Shown one piece after another: positions 1-10,786 of a stretch of 64,000 nucleotides of DNA. Made by a program: the position numbers and the translations under genes. Position 1 is the stretch's first letter; each line of letters starts with the position of its first letter. The DNA is from Bradyrhizobium sp. U87765 SZCCT0048. GTDB lineage: Bacteria; Pseudomonadota; Alphaproteobacteria; Rhizobiales; Xanthobacteraceae. Location: contig NZ_JAFCMM010000007.1 in assembly GCF_018131225.1 (NCBI RefSeq), positions 62,001-126,000 on the forward strand, in the 5' to 3' direction. Below the pieces are notes generated by a model that did no database searches, was not told where the DNA came from, and was given only the letters and a program-made list of their open reading frames with translations.

Positions 1-347
1 TTGGTGGCGTGGTTGGCCGCCGGCACGCCGCAATAGATCGCCTGCTGCAGCAGGATCTCCTTGATGTCGTCGGCAGTGAAGCCGCCTTCGGTCAGCGCCG
101 CGCGCACATGCATGCGGAACTCGTCCCACTGGCCGAGCGCCAGCATGGTGCCGATCACCAGCACGCGGCGCGTGCGCTCCTCGAAATGCGGCCGGGTCCA
201 GATCTCGCCCCATGCGTAGCGCGTGATCAGGTCGAGGAAGTCGGCATTGAAGCTGTTGCGTCCCGCCGCCGACTTGTCGACCCAGGCGTTGCCCAGCACC
301 TTGCGGCGCTGCTTGTCGCCACCGGCGCGGCGTTCGTTGTCGTCCAT
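1..347 (-). CDS. pcaC: 4-carboxymuconolactone decarboxylase, C-terminally cut by window edge
   Basis: Decarboxylates 4-carboxymuconolactone to 3-oxoadipate enol-lactone in the protocatechuate branch of the beta-ketoadipate pathway (cytoplasm). Reading the minus strand from ATG at 347 gives a protein starting MDDNERRAGGDKQRRKVLG, followed by the typical PcaC segments RYAWGEIWTRPHFEERTR and ALTEGGFTADDIKEILLQQ, and AIYCGVPAANHA just before the edge. About 115 codons are inside the window, most of a protein that is usually 125-135 aa. It lies downstream of pcaB and pcaD on the same strand but is separated from pcaD by 290 bp that hold a palindromic repeat, so co-transcription is not certain. Family assignment is strong; only the end is missing. 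Confidence 0.9.
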   Translation of the reverse strand, partial: MDDNERRAGGDKQRRKVLGNAWVDKSAAGRNSFNADFLDLITRYAWGEIWTRPHFEERTRRVLVIGTMLALGQWDEFRMHVRAALTEGGFTADDIKEILLQQAIYCGVPAANHAT

Positions 348-487
348 GATCGTGCTCCCGGAAATTGAAGTGCGATGAGGTCGGCTCGAACCTGTTCTCC
401 GTTATCCTGAGTGTCTAACTGGAAAAGGCGACAGCTATCGTCAAATGACAGTGCTTTCTGTCTTTACTCTGTCGTGGCCGGGCTCGT

Positions 488-563
488 CCCGGCCACCCCG
501 CTTAGGGACGCAGTGCCTTCCTTATCGGGGTCGCCGGGACGAGCCCGGCGACGACAAAGATTA
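488..563 (+). repeat. Dispersed palindromic intergenic repeat, copy 1
   Basis: This 76-bp stretch recurs in inverted orientation at 43747-43821 with about six mismatches and one indel. It carries a hairpin with arms GTCGCCGGG and CCCGGCGAC, and a second hairpin (TGGCCGGG/CCCGGCCA) overlaps its left end. It fills part of the 290-bp gap between pcaC and pcaD. No coding frame here looks real. This resembles the short palindromic repeats scattered through Bradyrhizobium genomes. Confidence 0.8.
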
Positions 564-637
564 GGCTCTCAGGTTGCAATCAGACTCGGAGGTGCAGATA
601 GAGCAAGTCTCGAAGGGGCGGATGATAGAGCTTTGCC

Positions 638-1420
638 CTAGCGCTGGGTCAGGAAGCCGACCACGGCGTCGGTGAAGGCGTGCGGTTGCTCGACGTTCGA
701 GATGTGCGCGGCATCGAGGATGGTCAGGTTGGCGCGCGGAATCTGGCTGCGGATGAACTCGCCGGCGGCAAGATTGGTCGCCGGATCGTGGCGGCCGGCG
801 ATCACCAGCGTCGGGCGGGAGATGGTCGGCAGCAGCGCGCGCTGGTCGAGGGTGCGCAGCGCCTTGCAGCAGGCGATGTAGCCCTCCAGCGGCGTCGCGG
901 TGAGCATCGCCCGCATCTTCGCCACCGTCTGCGGTTCGCGCTCGCGGAAGTCGCTCGTGAACCATGCGGTCATGACGGCGTCGGCGATCGCCTCGAAGCC
1001 GCTTTCCCTGAGCAGCTTGACGCGGTTGTCCCAGTTGGTCGGATCCGGATAGTAGCTCGTGGTGTTGGCGAGGATGATGCGGTCGAGGCGCTCCGGCGCG
1101 TTGGCGCCGAGCCACTGGCCGACCATGCCGCCCATCGACAGGCCGCACCAGTGGGTCTTCTCGATGTTGAGGTCGTCGAGGATGGCGAGCACGTCGCGGC
1201 CGAAGCGCTCGAGCGAGTAGGGCGTTGCGCCGACATCGGACTTGCCATGGCCGCGGCGGTCGTAGCGGATGACACGGAACACCTTGGTGAGGGCTGCCAT
1301 CTGCGGCTCCCACATGTGCAGCGTGGTCCCCAGCGAGTTGGACAGCATCAGCGTCGGGCCGCCGTCGCGTCCCTCGACCGTGACATTGAGCCGGCAACCG
1401 TCGGCATCGACCGTGGGCAT
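638..1420 (-). CDS. pcaD: 3-oxoadipate enol-lactonase
   Basis: Alpha/beta hydrolase that opens 3-oxoadipate enol-lactone to 3-oxoadipate, a beta-ketoadipate pathway step. The protein is 260 aa, normal for PcaD. The nucleophile elbow GLSMGGM puts Ser at about 95; Asp at about 212 (GRHDPA) and His at about 239 (DAAHISNV) complete the triad. The oxyanion region appears as SNSLGTTLHMW near residues 27-37. The frame is open further upstream, but ATG at 1420 matches the family N terminus (MPTVDADG) and is preceded by an AAAGGAGA-like ribosome site. pcaB ends 35 bp upstream on the same strand, so pcaB and pcaD are probably co-transcribed. The name rests on both motifs and the pca neighbours. Confidence 0.92.
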   Translation of the reverse strand: MPTVDADGCRLNVTVEGRDGGPTLMLSNSLGTTLHMWEPQMAALTKVFRVIRYDRRGHGKSDVGATPYSLERFGRDVLAILDDLNIEKTHWCGLSMGGMVGQWLGANAPERLDRIILANTTSYYPDPTNWDNRVKLLRESGFEAIADAVMTAWFTSDFREREPQTVAKMRAMLTATPLEGYIACCKALRTLDQRALLPTISRPTLVIAGRHDPATNLAAGEFIRSQIPRANLTILDAAHISNVEQPHAFTDAVVGFLTQR

Positions 1421-1455
1421 GGTGTTCTCCTTTTGTCGTTCGTGTCGTTTCGTGC

Positions 1456-2808
1456 TCAGGCGCCGAGCGAGATCAGCAGGCGGTCGATCAGCGCCTGCGA
1501 GCCGCCCTGGTAGGCAAGGGGGTCGAACAGGCGGTCGAGCCGCGCGGCGTCGAGATGGGCGGTGACGCGGCTGTCGGCGGCCAGCACGTCGCGCAGGTGC
1601 TTCTTCTGCGCGATCGCGGCGCGGCTCGCCGCCTCGATGATGTGATGGGCCTCGCTCTTGCCGATGGCGTCGGCGAGCGCCATCGACACCGCCTCGGCCA
1701 TGATCAGGCCGTGGGTGGTGTCGAGGTTGGCGCGCATCCGCTCCACATTGACATCGAGCCCCTCGGCGATGTCGACGATGGCGGCGAGCGCCCCTGACGT
1801 CACCAGCATCAGGGTCGGCAGCGTCGGCCATTCGGCGTGCCAGGGGCCGGCGCTGCGCTCGTGATCCTGGACCTGGGCAGCGAAGATGGTGGCGGCGAGG
1901 TTCGGCGCCATGGTGGCGGCGCCGAGCGCGGAGGCGGCGGCGACCGGGTTGCGTTTGTGCGGCAGGGTCGAGGAGCCGCCGCGGCCTTCGCCGGCGGGCT
2001 CGTAGGCTTCCTGCACGTCGGTCTGCATCATCAGCGAGACGTCGCGCGCGATCTTGCCGCAGGTGCCGGTGAGAATGGCGAACACAGACGCGGCCTCGGC
2101 GATGCGGTCGCGGTGGGTATGCCAGGGCGCGTCGGGCAGCGGCAACTGCAATTCGGCGGCGAGTTGCTCTGACACCGCAAGGCCCTTGTCGCCGAGCGCC
2201 GCGAGCGTGCCGGCGGCGCCGCCGAACTGCAGCGCGAGGCCGTTCGCGCGCAACTGCCGCAGGCGCTGGCGGCTGCGGTTCAGGGCTGCGGCGTATTCGG
2301 CGAGCTTGAGGCCGAACGGCATCGGCAGCGCATGCTGCAGCCAGGTGCGCGCGACCATGGCGGTGTCGCGATGACGCCGGGCGAGCGCGGCGAAGCCGGT
2401 GACGGCGCGGTCGAGGTCGGGCAGCAGCGCGTCGATCGCCGCGCGCAGTTGCAGCATGGTCGCGGTATCGATGACGTCCTGGCTGGTGGCGCCCCAGTGC
2501 ACGTAGCGCGACGCCTCGGCGTCGGTGGTGGCGACGGCGGCGGTCAGTGCCTTGACCAGCGGGATGGCGAGATTGCCAGCGCGGCTCGCGGCATTGGCAA
2601 GGCCGGCGAAATCGAATCGGTCGGCCTTGCAGGCGTCGCCGATCGGCGCCACCGCGGCTTGCGGGACGACGCCGGTGCGGGCCTGCGCACGCGCCAGCGC
2701 GCTCTCGAAATCCAGCATGAATTGCAGGTATGTCGCGTCGTCGCAGACCACGCGCATTGCGGCGCTCGACAGCATCGGCGCGAGCAGGGGTGAAAGGGAT
2801 GAGCTCAT
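1456..2808 (-). CDS. pcaB: 3-carboxy-cis,cis-muconate cycloisomerase
   Basis: Converts 3-carboxy-cis,cis-muconate to 4-carboxymuconolactone. It belongs to the fumarase/aspartase superfamily: the signature GSSTLPHKRNP is at about residues 278-288, and HWGATSQDVIDTA, the usual PcaB/adenylosuccinate-lyase type motif, is at about 104-116. The length of 450 aa is normal. ATG at 2808 was chosen because MSSSLSPLLAPM is the family-like start; an in-frame ATG 17 codons upstream has no support. It is the first gene of the minus-strand pca set and is divergent from the cox cluster with about 175 bp between. No PcaQ or PcaR regulator gene is visible in the window. Confidence 0.93.
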   Translation of the reverse strand: MSSSLSPLLAPMLSSAAMRVVCDDATYLQFMLDFESALARAQARTGVVPQAAVAPIGDACKADRFDFAGLANAASRAGNLAIPLVKALTAAVATTDAEASRYVHWGATSQDVIDTATMLQLRAAIDALLPDLDRAVTGFAALARRHRDTAMVARTWLQHALPMPFGLKLAEYAAALNRSRQRLRQLRANGLALQFGGAAGTLAALGDKGLAVSEQLAAELQLPLPDAPWHTHRDRIAEAASVFAILTGTCGKIARDVSLMMQTDVQEAYEPAGEGRGGSSTLPHKRNPVAAASALGAATMAPNLAATIFAAQVQDHERSAGPWHAEWPTLPTLMLVTSGALAAIVDIAEGLDVNVERMRANLDTTHGLIMAEAVSMALADAIGKSEAHHIIEAASRAAIAQKKHLRDVLAADSRVTAHLDAARLDRLFDPLAYQGGSQALIDRLLISLGA

Positions 2809-2983
2809 GGCGGGCACCCTAAAGCATTTTAGCATCAGGTCAAAAGCGTCTCGCCGCATCGCAAAAGAGGGCGCGGGCGCGCGCGTGCATGGCTGATGTC
2901 AGGGGCTCACTTTTCGTGTGAGCGGTGTTTCAATTGCGGCGGAAGGTGGCTATCTAGGACGTCAGGCGAACGGAGTCGACCGC

Positions 2984-3436
2984 ATGGCTATGACGATGAA
3001 TGGGGAGGTTCAGCTCCCGGCCTCCCGCGAGGTGGTGTGGGCCAAGCTCAACGACGCCGAGGTGCTCAAGGCCTGCATCCCCGGCTGCGAGGAGCTGGAG
3101 AAAACCTCCGAGCATGAATTCCGCGCCACCGCCAAGATGAAGGTCGGCCCGGTGTCGGCGCGCTTCAAGGGCCGGGTCACTCTCAGCGATTTTGATCCGC
3201 CCAACAGCTACAAGATCTCGGGCGAGGGCGAGGGCGGCGTCGCCGGCTTCGCCAAGGGCGGCGCTTCGGTCCACCTGCAGGACAAGGACGGCGGCACGCT
3301 GCTGACCTACGATGTCGACGCCCAGATCGGCGGCAAGCTCGCCCAGCTCGGCCAGCGCCTGATCAACGGCAGCGCCAAAAAGCTCGCCGATGAGTTCTTC
3401 ACCAAGTTCGCCGAGGCCGTGAAGGCGTCGGCCTGA
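2984..3436 (+). CDS. coxG: CoxG-like SRPBCC protein (CO dehydrogenase subunit G family)
   Basis: A 150-aa SRPBCC/START-fold protein of the CoxG family. CoxG has been linked to membrane attachment and maturation of CO dehydrogenase; in the wider family its function is uncertain. It begins MAMTMNGEVQLPASREVVW, followed by the typical CIPGCEELEK (about 29-38), KMKVGPVSARFKG and a C-terminal half ending GSAKKLADEFFTKFAEAV. ATG at 2984 was preferred to an in-frame ATG 22 codons upstream because family members start at this point. It is the first gene of a plus-strand cox-type cluster, 200 bp before coxS. Family identification is firm; the physiological partner is unclear because coxL is absent here. 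Confidence 0.85.
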   Translation: MAMTMNGEVQLPASREVVWAKLNDAEVLKACIPGCEELEKTSEHEFRATAKMKVGPVSARFKGRVTLSDFDPPNSYKISGEGEGGVAGFAKGGASVHLQDKDGGTLLTYDVDAQIGGKLAQLGQRLINGSAKKLADEFFTKFAEAVKASA

Positions 3437-3636
3437 GTGCCGCCGGTGACGGCGTTCCGCGACCGGGAAATAGCGCCAAGAAATTCAAAAACGGCATGGC
3501 TCTCAGGCCCTTGCCGTGGTTGCCGAGGCCGCCCCGGGCACTTATGATGCTTTAGAACCGTTTGAGAAGTCCCCCTTCAGGGACGCGATCCCTGGAGGCG
3601 TTGCGCCGTGCAATGCGGCGTAGAGGAGAGCGACTG

Positions 3637-4116
<480 letters not shown>

Positions 4117-4178
4117 GCGCCTTTCGTTTTCCCTGACGGCGCGGCGCGCCAGCGCGCAGGATTGTCCGAGGATTTTCC

Positions 4179-4982
4179 ATGTACGAATTCAAGTTTCATC
4201 GTCCGGCGACCGTGCGGCAGGCCGCCAATCTCCTTGTCAAGAACGAGGACGCCAAGATCGTCGCCGGTGGACACACCCTGATCCCGGTGATGAAGCAGCG
4301 CCTCGCGAGCCCCGCCCATCTCGTCGATCTGTCGAAGGTGGAGAACCTCGTTGGCATCGAGATGAAGGGCCGGGCGCTGTCGATCGGCGCCATGACCACC
4401 CACGCCGAGGTTGCCAATTCGGCTGTCGTCGGCGAGGCCATTCCGGCGCTGGCGAGCCTCGCCAGCCAGATCGGCGATCCCGCCGTGCGCCATCGCGGCA
4501 CCATCGGCGGCTCGCTCGCCAACAACGATCCGACCGCGGACTATCCCGCCGCGTGCCTCGCGCTCGATGCCGTCATCGTCACCAACAAGCGCAAGCTCAA
4601 GGCCGAGGACTTCTTCCAGGGCCTGTTCACCACGGCGCTGGAGGCCGACGAGATCATCGTCCGCATCCAGTTCCCGCTGCCCAAGAAGGCCGCCTACATC
4701 AAGTTCCGCAACCAGGCGTCGCGCTACGCGCTGGTCGGCGTGTTCGTCGCCCGCCGTCCGTCGGAGGTCCGCGTCGCCGTCACCGGCGCGGGCGGGGATG
4801 GTGTCTTCCGCGTTCCGGCGTTCGAGGAAGCACTCAAGAAGCGTTTCGCGGCCAAGGCGCTGGAGGGAATCGAGGTGCCGGCCGACGGCCTCAACAGCGA
4901 CATCCACGGCAGCGCCGAATATCGCGCCCATCTCATCGGCGTGCTCGCCCGTCGCGCCGTCGACGCGGCGAACGCCAAGTAA
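4179..4982 (+). CDS. coxM: Molybdenum hydroxylase medium FAD-binding subunit (CoxM-like)
   Basis: FAD-binding subunit that accepts electrons from CoxS. The two diagnostic FAD pyrophosphate-binding motifs are present: AGGHTLIP at about residues 29-36 and TIGGSLANNDPTADYP at about 108-123, followed by a CO-dehydrogenase flavoprotein C-terminal-type domain from about residue 165. Its length of 267 aa is slightly short of the 280-300 usual for CoxM but it looks complete. In form II-like clusters the order is usually S-L-M, yet here M follows S directly, with no room for the roughly 2.3-kb L gene. coxD follows after 42 bp. Confidence 0.9.
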   Translation: MYEFKFHRPATVRQAANLLVKNEDAKIVAGGHTLIPVMKQRLASPAHLVDLSKVENLVGIEMKGRALSIGAMTTHAEVANSAVVGEAIPALASLASQIGDPAVRHRGTIGGSLANNDPTADYPAACLALDAVIVTNKRKLKAEDFFQGLFTTALEADEIIVRIQFPLPKKAAYIKFRNQASRYALVGVFVARRPSEVRVAVTGAGGDGVFRVPAFEEALKKRFAAKALEGIEVPADGLNSDIHGSAEYRAHLIGVLARRAVDAANAK

Positions 4983-5024
4983 TTTCAAGCAACGCCAGGT
5001 AACGCGGCGGATCGGATTGTCGTC

Positions 5025-5939
5025 ATGAGCGCGCCGTCGGCACTGCCCACCTCGGTCGATGCGACGCTCGACCTTCTGACCCGCCAGGGCTATCTCGCCG
5101 AGCGCGCGCTGGCGACCGTCACCTATCTGTCGCTGCGCATGGGGCGCCCGTTGTTCCTCGAAGGCGAGGCGGGCGTCGGCAAGACCGAGATCGCCAAGGC
5201 GCTGTCGGCGGCGCTCGGCCGCTCGCTGATCCGCCTGCAGTGCTATGAGGGGCTCGACGTCGCCTCCGCCGTCTATGAGTGGAACAGCGCGGCGCAGATG
5301 ATTGCGATCCGTCTTGCGGAGGCCGCCGGCGACACCGATCGCGAACAGCTCTCCCACGATATCTTCGCCGAGCAGTATCTGATCAAGCGGCCCCTGCTCC
5401 GGGCGCTCGAGCCCGATACCGCCGGTCCGCCGGTGCTGCTGATCGACGAACTCGATCGCGCTGATGAAGCGTTCGAGGCGTATCTGCTGGAAATCCTCAG
5501 TGACTTCCAGGTCACCATTCCGGAGTTCGGCACGGTGCGCGCCGTGCAGCCGCCGATCGTGATCCTGACCTCGAACCGCACGCGCGAGATTCACGATGCG
5601 CTGAAGCGGCGCTGCCTCTATCACTGGGTCGACTATCCCTCCGCCGAGCGCGAGCTCGCCATCGTCCAGTCGCGCGTGCCCGGCATCTCGGCGAAGCTGT
5701 CCGAGCAGGTGGTGCGTTTCGTACAGACGCTGCGCGACCAGGATCTGTTCAAGGTGCCGGGCGTTGCCGAGACGATCGACTGGGCGACCGCGCTGACCCA
5801 GCTCGACGCCCGCACGCTGACGCCCCAGGTGGTCGGCGACACTCTCGGCGCGCTGCTCAAGTACCAGGACGACATCGCCCGCATGCAGGGCGACACGCTG
5901 CAGAAGACCATCAAGACCGCGGTCAGCGATCCGGCCTGA
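5025..5939 (+). CDS. coxD: MoxR-type AAA+ ATPase, CoxD-like
   Basis: Cytoplasmic AAA+ chaperone-type ATPase. In Oligotropha, CoxD is needed to mature the Cu-S-Mo centre of CO dehydrogenase, and relatives partner with VWA proteins such as CoxE. Walker A GEAGVGKT is at about residues 47-54, Walker B VLLIDELD at about 137-144, and a sensor-1 segment (ILTSNRTREI) near 183; DALKRRCLYHW is the typical arginine-finger region of this family. The length of 304 aa is normal. It sits directly upstream of the VWA partner (21-bp gap). Confidence 0.9.
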   Translation: MSAPSALPTSVDATLDLLTRQGYLAERALATVTYLSLRMGRPLFLEGEAGVGKTEIAKALSAALGRSLIRLQCYEGLDVASAVYEWNSAAQMIAIRLAEAAGDTDREQLSHDIFAEQYLIKRPLLRALEPDTAGPPVLLIDELDRADEAFEAYLLEILSDFQVTIPEFGTVRAVQPPIVILTSNRTREIHDALKRRCLYHWVDYPSAERELAIVQSRVPGISAKLSEQVVRFVQTLRDQDLFKVPGVAETIDWATALTQLDARTLTPQVVGDTLGALLKYQDDIARMQGDTLQKTIKTAVSDPA

Positions 5940-5959
5940 CCCAAGCTGCCGGGACGAAG

Positions 5960-7156
5960 ATGCCCGAGACGACGACGCCCGCCAACGGACTGATCGCCGA
6001 CAACATCGTCGGTTTTGCGCGCGCGCTGCGTGCCGCCGGCATTCCGGTCGGTCCGGGCGCTGTGATCGATGCGGTCAATGCGCTGTGTCTGATCGACATC
6101 GGCCACCGCGCCGACGTGTTCGCGACGCTGCAGTCGGTGTTCGTCACGCGCCACGAGCACATGCTGATCTTCGCCCAGGCGTTCGCGCTGTTCTTCCGCG
6201 TCGATCAGGGCTGGCAGCACATGCTGGATTCGGTGCCGCTGCCCGACCAGGCGAAGAAGCCGCCGCCGCCCGCCGCGCGGCGGGTGCAGGAAGCGCTGGC
6301 CCAGCGCGAGACCTCGGAGACCAAGGAGACCGTCGAGCAGGACATGCAGCTGTCGGTCTCCGACCAGGAGGTGCTGCAGAAGAAGGACTTCGCCCAGATG
6401 AGCGCGGCGGAGATCGCCGAGGTGAGCCGTGCCATCGCCCGGATGCGGCTGCCGCAGGCCGAACTGCGCACCCGCCGCTTCCAGCCCGATGCCAGGGGGC
6501 CGCGTCTCGACCTGCGCCGCACCCTGCGCGCCAGCCTGCGCACCGGCGGAGACATCGTCAGCGTGCGGCGTCTCGGCCGCATCGACAAGCCGGCGCCGAT
6601 CGTCGCGCTGCTCGACATCTCCGGCTCAATGAGCGACTACACCCGCCTGTTCCTCCAGTTCCTGCACGCCATCACCGACGCCCGCAAGCGCGTTTCGGTG
6701 TTCCTGTTCGGCACCCGCCTGACCAATGTCACGCGCAGCCTGCGCGCCCGCGATCCGGACGAGGCGCTGGCGGCGTGCACGGCATCGGTCGAGGACTGGT
6801 CGGGGGGCACGCGGATCGCCACCTCGCTGCACACCTTCAACAAGCTGTGGGGCCGGCGGGTGCTGTCCCAGGGCGCCATCGTGCTGCTGATCTCGGACGG
6901 CCTTGAGCGCGAGGTCGATGAGCGGCTGACCTTCGAGATGGATCGCCTGCACCGCTCCTGCCGCCGCCTGATCTGGCTCAACCCGCTGCTGCGGTTCGAC
7001 GGCTTCCGGGCCAAGGCCCAGGGCATCAAAATGATGCTGCCGCATGTTGACGAATTCCGGCCGGTGCACAATCTAAAGTCGATCGAAGGCCTGATCGACG
7101 CGCTCGCCGCGCCGGCCGAAAAAGGGCATCGGTTCTCGCCCAAAGCCGCCGCCTGA
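5960..7156 (+). CDS. coxE: VWA-domain protein CoxE
   Basis: A 398-aa protein of the CoxE family, partner of the MoxR-type ATPase in metal-centre maturation. The N-terminal 170 residues are helical and charged. The VWA domain follows, with a complete MIDAS start DISGS at about residues 219-223, then a Thr in GTRIATS and an Asp in ISDGLE. There is no signal peptide, so it should act in the cytoplasm with CoxD. It lies 21 bp after coxD and 12 bp before the next gene, clearly in one operon. The function in Cu/Mo insertion is inferred from characterised homologues, not from this sequence. Confidence 0.88.
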   Translation: MPETTTPANGLIADNIVGFARALRAAGIPVGPGAVIDAVNALCLIDIGHRADVFATLQSVFVTRHEHMLIFAQAFALFFRVDQGWQHMLDSVPLPDQAKKPPPPAARRVQEALAQRETSETKETVEQDMQLSVSDQEVLQKKDFAQMSAAEIAEVSRAIARMRLPQAELRTRRFQPDARGPRLDLRRTLRASLRTGGDIVSVRRLGRIDKPAPIVALLDISGSMSDYTRLFLQFLHAITDARKRVSVFLFGTRLTNVTRSLRARDPDEALAACTASVEDWSGGTRIATSLHTFNKLWGRRVLSQGAIVLLISDGLEREVDERLTFEMDRLHRSCRRLIWLNPLLRFDGFRAKAQGIKMMLPHVDEFRPVHNLKSIEGLIDALAAPAEKGHRFSPKAAA

Positions 7157-7168
7157 GGAGACCACCCC

Positions 7169-7492
7169 ATGCTCAACCGTGACGACGATATCCTCAAGAC
7201 CGCTGAACAGTGGCAGAAGGCCGGGCACGGCGTCGCGCTCGCGACCGTAATGGAAACCTGGGGCTCGGCGCCGCGGCCGACCGGCTCGCATCTCGTCATC
7301 AACGACGACGGCGCCTTCCTCGGCTCGGTGTCGGGCGGCTGCGTCGAGGGGGCGGTAGTGACCGAGGCGCTCGACGTCATTGCCTCCGGGCAGCCGAAGA
7401 TGCTGGAATTCGGCGTCGCCGACGAGACGGCCTGGAATGTCGGGCTGTCGTGCGGCGGCACCATCCGCGTGTTCGTCGAGAAGGTCGCCTGA
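7169..7492 (+). CDS. XdhC/CoxI-family protein, N-terminal domain only
   Basis: A 107-aa protein made only of the XdhC/CoxI N-terminal domain. Visible motifs are ATVMETWGSAPRPTGSHLVI, GSVSGGCVEGAVV with its conserved Cys, and a terminal LSCGGTIRVFVE. Full XdhC proteins bind molybdenum cofactor and help sulfurate it before insertion; the Cys motifs sit in this domain. The Rossmann part is encoded by the next gene, 118 bp downstream in another frame. Such a two-gene arrangement is known near cox clusters, so it is probably functional rather than a frameshift. The start ATG at 7169 follows TGAGGAGACCACCCC, a good ribosome site. Confidence 0.85.
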   Translation: MLNRDDDILKTAEQWQKAGHGVALATVMETWGSAPRPTGSHLVINDDGAFLGSVSGGCVEGAVVTEALDVIASGQPKMLEFGVADETAWNVGLSCGGTIRVFVEKVA

Positions 7493-7610
7493 CGGCGGCG
7501 CCGTTCCGCGCCGCGGATCGGCGACGACGAAGACCGCAGCCTTCCGGATCCGACGTTCGCTGTCGGAAGGCGCGCAACGGACAGCGAACGGTACAAGCTG
7601 GATCGCCGCT

Positions 7611-8314
7611 GTGAAGCTTTCAATCCTCACCGAACTCAATGCCGAGCGCGTCGCGCGGCGGCCGGCGATCGTGATCACCGAGGTTGCGAGCGGCGAGCAG
7701 CGCCTCGTCAAGGCCGCCGATTTCGCCGCCGATCCGCTGCACGCGGAGCTCGACAAGCACCTGCGCATGAACAAGAGCGCAATGATCGAGGTCGACGGCC
7801 GCAAGCTGTTCCTCACGGTGCATGCGCCGGTGGCGCGCCTTGTCATCGCCGGGGCCGTGCACATCAGCCAGGCACTGGCGCCGCTCGCCGCGTCGCTCGA
7901 TTATGATGTCACCATCGTCGACCCGCGCACGGCGTTCGCCTCGCCCGAGCGCTTTCCCGGCGTGCCGCTGATCGCCGAGTGGCCGGACACCGCGCTGCCG
8001 CCGCTCAATGTCGACCGCTACACCGCGTTCGTGGCTCTGACCCACGATCCCAAGATCGACGATCCGGCGCTGCTGCACGCGCTGGCGCGCGACTGCTTTT
8101 ACATCGGCGCGCTCGGCTCTCGGAAAACCCATGCCAAGCGGCTCGAGCGGCTGAAGGCGCAGGGCGCCAGCGAGGCCGGTCTCGCGCGCATTCATGCGCC
8201 GATCGGGCTTGCCATCGGTGCGATCTCTCCGGCGGAGATCGCGGTGTCGATCATGGCCGAGATCACCGCCGAACTGCGCCTGCCGAAGGTGGCCGTCGCC
8301 CGAGAGAACGCGGC

Positions 8315-8318
<4 letters not shown>
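7611..8318 (+). CDS. XdhC/CoxI-family protein, C-terminal Rossmann domain
   Basis: A 235-aa protein with the Rossmann-like C-terminal domain of XdhC. The nucleotide-binding-type turn IAGAVHISQALAPLA is at about residues 83-97. FVALTHDPKIDDPAL and YIGALGSRKTHAKRLERL are family signatures, and the end IGLAIGAISPAEIAVSIMAE is the usual XdhC tail. The GTG start at 7611 is a best guess; its ribosome site is weak, and the open frame extends further upstream into the preceding gene. It ends in an ATGA overlap with the next gene, which suggests translational coupling. It probably works with the preceding half-protein in Mo cofactor handling for the cox enzyme. Confidence 0.82.
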
Positions 8319-9919
<1,601 letters not shown>

Positions 9920-10025
9920 AGCCTCCGGGGGCGGTTAACCCTGTTCGTTTGCTTCCCGTTCACCAAGTTGAAACGACCGCGCGGCTAGATTGGCGGTCGC
10001 ATTGCACCTCGGGGGAGGGGATTTC

Positions 10026-10427
10026 GTGTTTCGGCTTGCCATGGAAGCGGGGGCGTCACGCCGCCGCGCGATCACTGCCGTCCTGACGCTGCTGACAATC
10101 GCCGGCGCGGTGGCGCCAAGCGATGCGCGCGCGGCCGGAGCGCTCGCCATCGGCAAGTGCGGCGCCTACGGTCAGGCCTACGACTATCCGTCGGCCGCCG
10201 GCGCCGTGGCGGCGGCGCGCAAGCAGTGCAAGGGCGAGTGCTCGACCGTCACCATGCGCCGCGGCTGTGCGGCGCTGTCGATCGATATGACCAACCCGTG
10301 TGGCGCCTATGGCCAGGCGGTCGCGCCGCGGATTTCCGCGGCACTGAATGCTGCGACCAAGTACTGCTACCAGTACGGCGGCAAGGAATGCGTGATCCGC
10401 GCCTGGGCCTGCGACGCCCGCGGCTGA
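10026..10427 (+). CDS. Small secreted Cys-rich DUF4189-like protein
   Basis: A 133-aa predicted periplasmic protein. The N terminus (VFRLAMEAGASRRRAITAVL, then a hydrophobic stretch ending SDARAAG) is a signal peptide. The mature part contains two similar Cys-rich units: KCGAYGQAYDYPSAAGAV followed by ARKQCKGECSTVT, and NPCGAYGQAVAP followed by CYQYGGKECVIRAWAC. This repeat of GAYGQA and spaced Cys resembles DUF4189. GTG at 10026 follows a strong GGGGGAGGGG ribosome site. Function is unknown. It stands alone after the cox operon and is convergent with the decayed ORF downstream. Confidence 0.7.
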   Translation: MFRLAMEAGASRRRAITAVLTLLTIAGAVAPSDARAAGALAIGKCGAYGQAYDYPSAAGAVAAARKQCKGECSTVTMRRGCAALSIDMTNPCGAYGQAVAPRISAALNAATKYCYQYGGKECVIRAWACDARG

Positions 10428-10430
10428 GCA

Positions 10431-10613
10431 TCAGGTGTCGGTCGGGCGCGAGTAGCCCCATACTCACAGCACGATCACATTCACGACCGGAACGAAGTCG
10501 AGCAGGGCCCAGAACGGGCTGAGGCCGTCGCGCCTGAGAATCCGCGCGATCGGCAGCGGCGTCGCCAGCAGCGCCAAAAAGACGATCCAGTGCCAGATGG
10601 AAAGACCGCCTAG
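10431..10613 (-). pseudogene. Remnant of a small two-helix membrane protein
   Basis: The minus strand reads GGLSIWHWIVFLALLATP, then IARILRRDGLSPFWALLDFV and PVVNVIVL, which looks like a small membrane protein common in Bradyrhizobium (an inference from memory). Two defects are visible. The expected start before GGLSIWHW is CTA (10611-10613) with no nearby in-frame start codon. The Trp expected after VIVL is TGA (10464-10466); reading on gives VWGYSRPTDT and then a stop at 10431. Alternatively, an unrelated longer frame uses an ATG at 10712, but its N-terminal part looks non-coding. A decayed gene is the simplest reading. Confidence 0.4.
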
Positions 10614-10786
10614 GTGCCTCGCTCCCCCATGCGAATGTGGGCACCTGCAACGTCCGCCATGCTCAACCTGCGGGCGAGCGCCAGCATGTCGCGGCCAATC
10701 TGGATAAGTCAATCATGACGGGGGTTTGAGCGGCTCGCATCAGCTGTGCGAATCGGTTCCATCGCGAGCCTTGCGCGAGCCTTGAT

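Noticed and set aside
4117..4178. Possible hidden coxL between coxS and coxM
   Set aside because: The gap is 62 bp and cannot hold it; no large-subunit motif was found in any frame of the cluster.
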